This document shows, piece by piece, positions 59,987-64,000 of a DNA stretch of 64,000 nt. Within the stretch, counting starts at the first letter, position 1. The number at the start of each line of letters is the position of its first letter. The notes below the pieces were generated by a model. The model was not told the DNA's origin and searched no databases. It saw only the letters and a program-made list of their open reading frames with translations. The position numbers were made by a program, and so were the translations under genes. Source of the stretch: Thermothielavioides terrestris NRRL 8126 (lineage: Eukaryota; Ascomycota; Sordariomycetes; Sordariales; Chaetomiaceae); the NCBI RefSeq assembly GCF_000226115.1, contig NC_016460.1, positions 2,108,001 through 2,172,000 of the forward strand, written 5' to 3'.

Positions 59987-61764
59987 TTACGCCTGACTCT
60001 TCACCCCCGAATACCGAACGTGCAGTCGGTCCCTGAAGTGCTCATGCCTGATCCCTTTCGGCCTGGCCTTGGCAAACGCCTCTATCGCGTCCTTCGTAGT
60101 GAACCCGCACCTCTCGATCAGGTAACACGCAATGAGAAACCCCGTCCGGTTAAATCCGTAATGGCAGTGTACGCCGATGGCATAGCCCTCATCCCAGCCA
60201 TCCGCCTTGGCTCGCTCTTTCTGTTCGCCGCGGATCTTGTCCACCAGATCAATGAATCCCCTGATCTCGGCGTCGTTGGGCGGCACCTTGGACAGAGTCG
60301 GGTACTTGTGGTAACGGATGCCGCCCTCCTCAAGACCACGGGGGTCGTAGACCGGGTTGTCGTGCGAGATGTCGATGACGTCTTTGATGATGCGTCCCCA
60401 TTTTTCGACAAAGACCCGCGGGCAGTGCTCCTCGTCAACTTCCCGCAGCGTCTTGATCGCGCGGAAGACGCCTCCAATGGGCCCCGAGACGGGGGCAACG
60501 TTCCGCCATTTCTCCAGGTTCTTCACGTCCCATTTGCCGTCTTGGCAGAGATACTGCAGCTGCCAGCCCAGAGAAAGCCGGCCGGTAACGCGGGTCGAGA
60601 GGAAGTCCGAGATGAGTCCAGCCAGGATGGGAGCGGTTGGTGGGGCGTACAGCAATCCGTGTCCTGCCGGGCTGGGGAGCTTGGTGCTCACCACAATCCT
60701 CTTTGGATGCAGCGGCAAGACCGGAAGCCCTGCCCCCGAGTTGACGTCTGTCGCTTCAACAGCGCCTTCTACCGTCTCATTCGTCTCCGAGTCGCTCGCA
60801 ATCTCCTTGCATTCGAGTGCCGAGACAAGTTTGTCGACCTGTCCTGGGGGCACGACCCGGTCGTCTTGCCCACCAACCAGGAACACAGGCAGGTTGAGGC
60901 CCGCCCAGATGTCCAATCCGGCTATCCCGTTTGAAGGGGTCCCGTTCGAATACGTCGGCAGCGCACCCCACGCCATACGCCGCCAGACGGGCGTCCTGCT
61001 CTGGCAGTTAAACATGTGCTGGAGTCGTTTCGTTTCGGGGTCGGCATTCTGTCCGACGAAGCGGTGCACGCTGGGACTGTCGAGGCCGCCGCGCCTATCC
61101 CAGGCTCTCCAGAGATCGAAGAGAAAATCAGGAATGCAAAGAGCAGCGCGCAGCAGGCGAACCTGCTGTGGGGTGAACTGGCCTGCGGCGGGACATATAC
61201 CGACCAGGCCGAGCACGTGTCTGTGCAGTTCAGTCGTCGGCTGCCGCGGATTGGCAAGCAGGGCAGCGAGGGAAGCGCCCATACTATGGCCGATCAAAAC
61301 GACTCCCTGGCCGGCTGCCACATCACGGTGGTCCTCGATGACCTTCTCGAGAAGCTCAACAAGGGCGTCGGTCGAGTAGGCGTCCCAGTCTCGGGGCTCG
61401 AACTCGGAAACGCCGCATCCGGGAAGGTCGACGGCGAGGCACGAAGCGATGGGCGTGAGACTGGTGAGCAGGGCGTTGAACTGCGCGACAGAGCCGCCGA
61501 GGCCATGGACAAACACCAGCAACGGGATCGGAGCGGGCACTGCGGGAAGCTTGTCCGCGTGCTGGTGTTTCCTGAAGAAGACGCGGAGCCCGGGGTAGGT
61601 GGCCCGGGATGTTATGTATGACTTGATGCTGGAGCTCCTCGCGATGAGCGGCGGGTCCGTCGCTTTCGCATCTGTCGCGCACGGTTAGATGGCAAGCGCG
61701 TTAACTATACACTACGTTAAGTGGGTTGGTTGGTGGGATGCGCACCGTATTGGGAGGGGGCCAT
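59987..61764 (-). CDS. Alpha/beta-hydrolase fused to capping-enzyme-like dual-specificity phosphatase
   Basis: Two exons (61764-61746, 61671-59987) give 567 residues; the short first exon encodes MAPSQY and splices in phase to DAKATDPPLIARSSSIKSY. The N-terminal half is an alpha/beta hydrolase: FVHGLGG oxyanion loop, GHSMGAS nucleophile (Ser136), VGGQDDRVVP for the acid, and a late His (PAGHGLL). The C-terminal half is a cysteine phosphatase with signature VHCHYGFNRTG, catalytic Cys509 and Arg515, followed by AFAKARPKGIRHEHFRDRL. The H-C-x-x-G-x-N-R-T-G form and the A-R-P-x-G-I tail are characteristic of the RNA 5'-triphosphatase domain of metazoan capping enzymes and PIR1-type phosphatases, not of ordinary MAP-kinase phosphatases. 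The substrate is unknown for both halves. Confidence 0.88.
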
Positions 61765-63210
61765 GTGGAGGAGCAGCCACTCGCCCGGAGGAAGTGCAGG
61801 GAGGAGCGCTAACGCAGCCCTGTCCAAGAAGGGTAAGTAAGCTCCAGCGTCCTACCGATGATTTTTAAACGAATAAATCCATCGAAGAGTGACCAACAGT
61901 GAGAATGTGGTAGGCGTGCGGAGAGAGACGCCTAAGCCAAAAACCAAATGAGGATATCTGTAACAAGCCAAGTGGACGGCGCGGGAGGCAGCGAGATGAA
62001 AAGAAGGAGATGATCGGACTGCCGGGCTCAGAGACCTTACCTCGTAGAGCTCCTGCCCAAGTACCTTGGAACCTGAGAACCTCAAGTTGAGCCCGAGACA
62101 AACAGATCCAGCCGCCCCCCTCCCTCACCCAGAACAAAGCACTGATTGATTGTCCCTGGATAGCGCTTGGCGATTGGGAAACGAGATGAGACGAACTTTG
62201 TGTCATGCAAAGATTGGGTCGAGATCACAACTGGAGAGCCATCGCATCGCACTGGCCGAGAACGCGATGGGAAGGGTCCAACGGGATAAGCAACTCCAGC
62301 CTGGAAGTCAGCTTGGGCAGCCAGACTGCAATGGGTTTGTGTGCAAGTTCAGTCAGCCAGAGACCGGGAATCTGCTGTGAGCGGGCCGCCAGATAACTAT
62401 ACGCTGGGAGCCTTTATGATGGGGCATGAAATGTTGGCTCCTTTGAAGCCGGCTCGCGATGAATCGATGAGTCGCGCCAGGTCTGAGCTTCACCCAAACC
62501 GACAGGGGGCCAACGGTCGTCATCGCTTCGCGAGTGTGCCCATGAGCTGATGTCCCATTGGACGTCCATTGGCCCGGGAGCTCAAAGACATGCAATTATC
62601 CGTGCCGCCGTATGGATCGCACAGGATCTTACGGATACACTTGACACCTTCCAAGTAGAAAGAATTCTGCTCGAATCCCTGGATTGATGAAGTGAGATGT
62701 TCATGTTAACTAACGTTAGGTCTTTTGCCCTCAGCCCTCTCAATTGGACACTGGAAGTGAGCTCACTAGCTGACCTTACCTGAGGGAGTTCCATCATCAT
62801 CTTCTCGTAATTATTACGATGGACGTTATTCCTGAAACTTTACACCAAGCCAGCATTCAGAGCCACCTCGTAACTGCGTAATACTGTATAATATACAAAC
62901 GTTACCCCACGTAACTTCACAGTAGTTATTCCGTACAATCTTACAGGACCGTTATCCAAGGCTGATCTGCACCGGGAACCTGCTGCAGCCGCTCCACAGC
63001 GCTGAGATTAAGGTAACGACTCGCTAATAACTGCCGCAGCCGCGGCAAGCCGCTCAGCAGGACCCGTGACGCTGGGTCAGAAGCACCATCCCATCTCCCG
63101 AAATAATCGCGCTTCCTATTTTGGGAGTTCTGAATGCACAACCCGGGCCGGCATGTGAGCTCGCCAGCACCTAACTCACCGTCTTTTCCCGCCGAACTCG
63201 CGTCGGCACC
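61765..63210. other. Divergent intergenic region upstream of FMP32-like gene
   Basis: 1.45 kb. Promoters of the hydrolase-phosphatase gene (left) and the FMP32-like gene (right) must lie here. Short open frames have no support. A stretch around 62,810-62,960 is AT-richer with repeated TAACGT/ACGTTA-like words; no transposon ends seen. Confidence 0.5.
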
Positions 63211-64000
63211 ATGGCAACGACCCGCCTAACCTTCCTGTATCCGCATCTCTTCCGCACGGGAGGGCGCTGGGGCGAGCCCGCCGCATCCCAAGCCGTTCGC
63301 AGCTCGCGTCCCAATTCGCGTCACAAGCCTTCGTCGCCGCTGCCGCCGTCGCCTGTCAGCTGCCTGCATGCCGCGCAATTCACGACGCCCTCGGCCGGGA
63401 GGCAGGCCGCCTTCGCCAAGCGAGCCGGGAAGGGCATCGAGCCGCTTCCGTTAAACGACGCCAGCAAGACCCAGCGGAGGAGCGAAGGCGGGAAACAGGA
63501 AGGGAGAGAAGAGAAGGAAGCAGCGAAGGGCGCGACACAGGCGACGCAGGCGGCGCAGGCGACACAATCGACGCCGTCACCACAACCTTCGACCTCCGGG
63601 GAGGGAAGCCCCCAAGCGAGCTCTCACCCTCCGCCGGGAGACATAGACCCCATCACCCAAGCGAAGAAGGGTAGCCCGATGGACGAGCTCCTGCACATAG
63701 GCCCTCCGCCCGGCTCGTCGTCCCCTCCGCCGCCAACGGCCCTCTCGTCAGACCAATCCCCGCCCTTAAGCAGCACCACCAGTCCGGGTACCGCCGCCGA
63801 AGCCGGCGGCACCGGCATCTTGCCAAACGAGAAAGCGCCTCCCCACCTGACCCCGCCGCCCTACGTCCACCACTTTGACTCGTACACGCTGGTCAAGCAG
63901 CTCACCGCCGGCGGGTACACGCTGCCGCAGGCGATCCTGGCGATGAAGGCGATCCGGACGCTGCTGGCGTCGCACCTGGACGTGGCGCAGGCCGGGCTGG
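63211..64000 (+). CDS. FMP32: FMP32 / CCDC90-family mitochondrial protein (3' truncated by window)
   Basis: The frame is open from ATG 63211 to the window end (263 codons). The N-terminus is Arg/Ser-rich and lacks acidic residues over the first 20 (MATTRLTFLYPHLFRTGGR), consistent with a mitochondrial targeting peptide. A long Ala/Gln/Pro/Ser-rich linker follows, then the family core near residue 225: HFDSYTLVKQLTAGGYTLPQAILAMKAIR, matching the F-D-T-Y-x-L-V-x-x-L-x-x-x-G-F pattern at the start of the DUF1640/CCDC90 domain, which continues into a coiled coil and ends with a membrane segment (both beyond the window). The family includes yeast Fmp32, linked to cytochrome oxidase assembly, and animal MCUR1. 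The low-complexity linker is longer than usual. Confidence 0.85.
   Translation, partial: MATTRLTFLYPHLFRTGGRWGEPAASQAVRSSRPNSRHKPSSPLPPSPVSCLHAAQFTTPSAGRQAAFAKRAGKGIEPLPLNDASKTQRRSEGGKQEGREEKEAAKGATQATQAAQATQSTPSPQPSTSGEGSPQASSHPPPGDIDPITQAKKGSPMDELLHIGPPPGSSSPPPPTALSSDQSPPLSSTTSPGTAAEAGGTGILPNEKAPPHLTPPPYVHHFDSYTLVKQLTAGGYTLPQAILAMKAIRTLLASHLDVAQAGL

Noticed and set aside
1..64000. CRISPR arrays, rRNA or tRNA genes
   Set aside because: No regularly spaced repeats and no cloverleaf-like sequence were seen; the tRNA-like words near 21,064 and 32,600 are primer binding sites of retroelements.

Overview
The window comes from a filamentous ascomycete (Pezizomycotina; the gene content suggests Sordariomycetes, family not determinable by eye). 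Three things show this: a block of retrotransposons mutated in the pattern of repeat-induced point mutation (RIP, C to T in CpA on both strands), genes with short GT-AG introns and CTRAC-type branch sites, and conserved fungal genes (NAD-glutamate dehydrogenase, prephenate dehydrogenase, Rad9, vacuolar alkaline phosphatase, FMP32).

Positions 1 to about 38,690 are an AT-rich, gene-poor heterochromatin-type island made of nested, RIP-destroyed LTR retrotransposons. From the left: the pol gene of a Ty3/gypsy chromovirus (element A, + strand, entering from beyond the window) is split by a 5.94-kb LTR element C (1668-7604) that has gag and protease but no recognisable polymerase. A degenerate intron-containing gene of unknown function lies on the - strand (about 9.7-11.05 kb). 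Next is a 10.6-kb chromovirus B1 (- strand, 11685-32860), which was itself split by a second member, B2 (+ strand, 20813-31397), with a perfect 5-bp target duplication AAAGT. B1 and B2 have 249-bp LTRs and almost equal lengths. Both carry, downstream of the integrase/chromodomain, an extra open frame of exactly 635 codons with no recognised homology; this is the best candidate for something undescribed. A Ty1/copia element D (- strand, about 33.7-38.5 kb) closes the island.

From about 38,690 the composition changes sharply to ordinary GC-richer sequence. About 4.6 kb without a convincing gene is followed by nine genes in strictly alternating orientation: NAD-GDH (+), TYR1 (-), an RCC1-repeat protein (+), RAD9 (-), an F-box/LRR-like protein (+), PHO8-like alkaline phosphatase (-), an NTF2/SnoaL-like protein (+), an alpha/beta-hydrolase fused to a capping-enzyme-like cysteine phosphatase (-), and an FMP32/CCDC90-family gene (+, cut by the window end). 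Exon structures were worked out by hand; each complete spliced model is divisible by three and has conserved protein sequence across the junctions. A 380-bp element with perfect 32-bp inverted termini, a GC hairpin and telomere-like repeats sits between RAD9 and the F-box gene.

The nine genes do not form a pathway. They cover glutamate catabolism, tyrosine synthesis, checkpoint signalling, vacuolar phosphate recovery and mitochondrial function, as expected for ordinary fungal gene order next to a transposon island.
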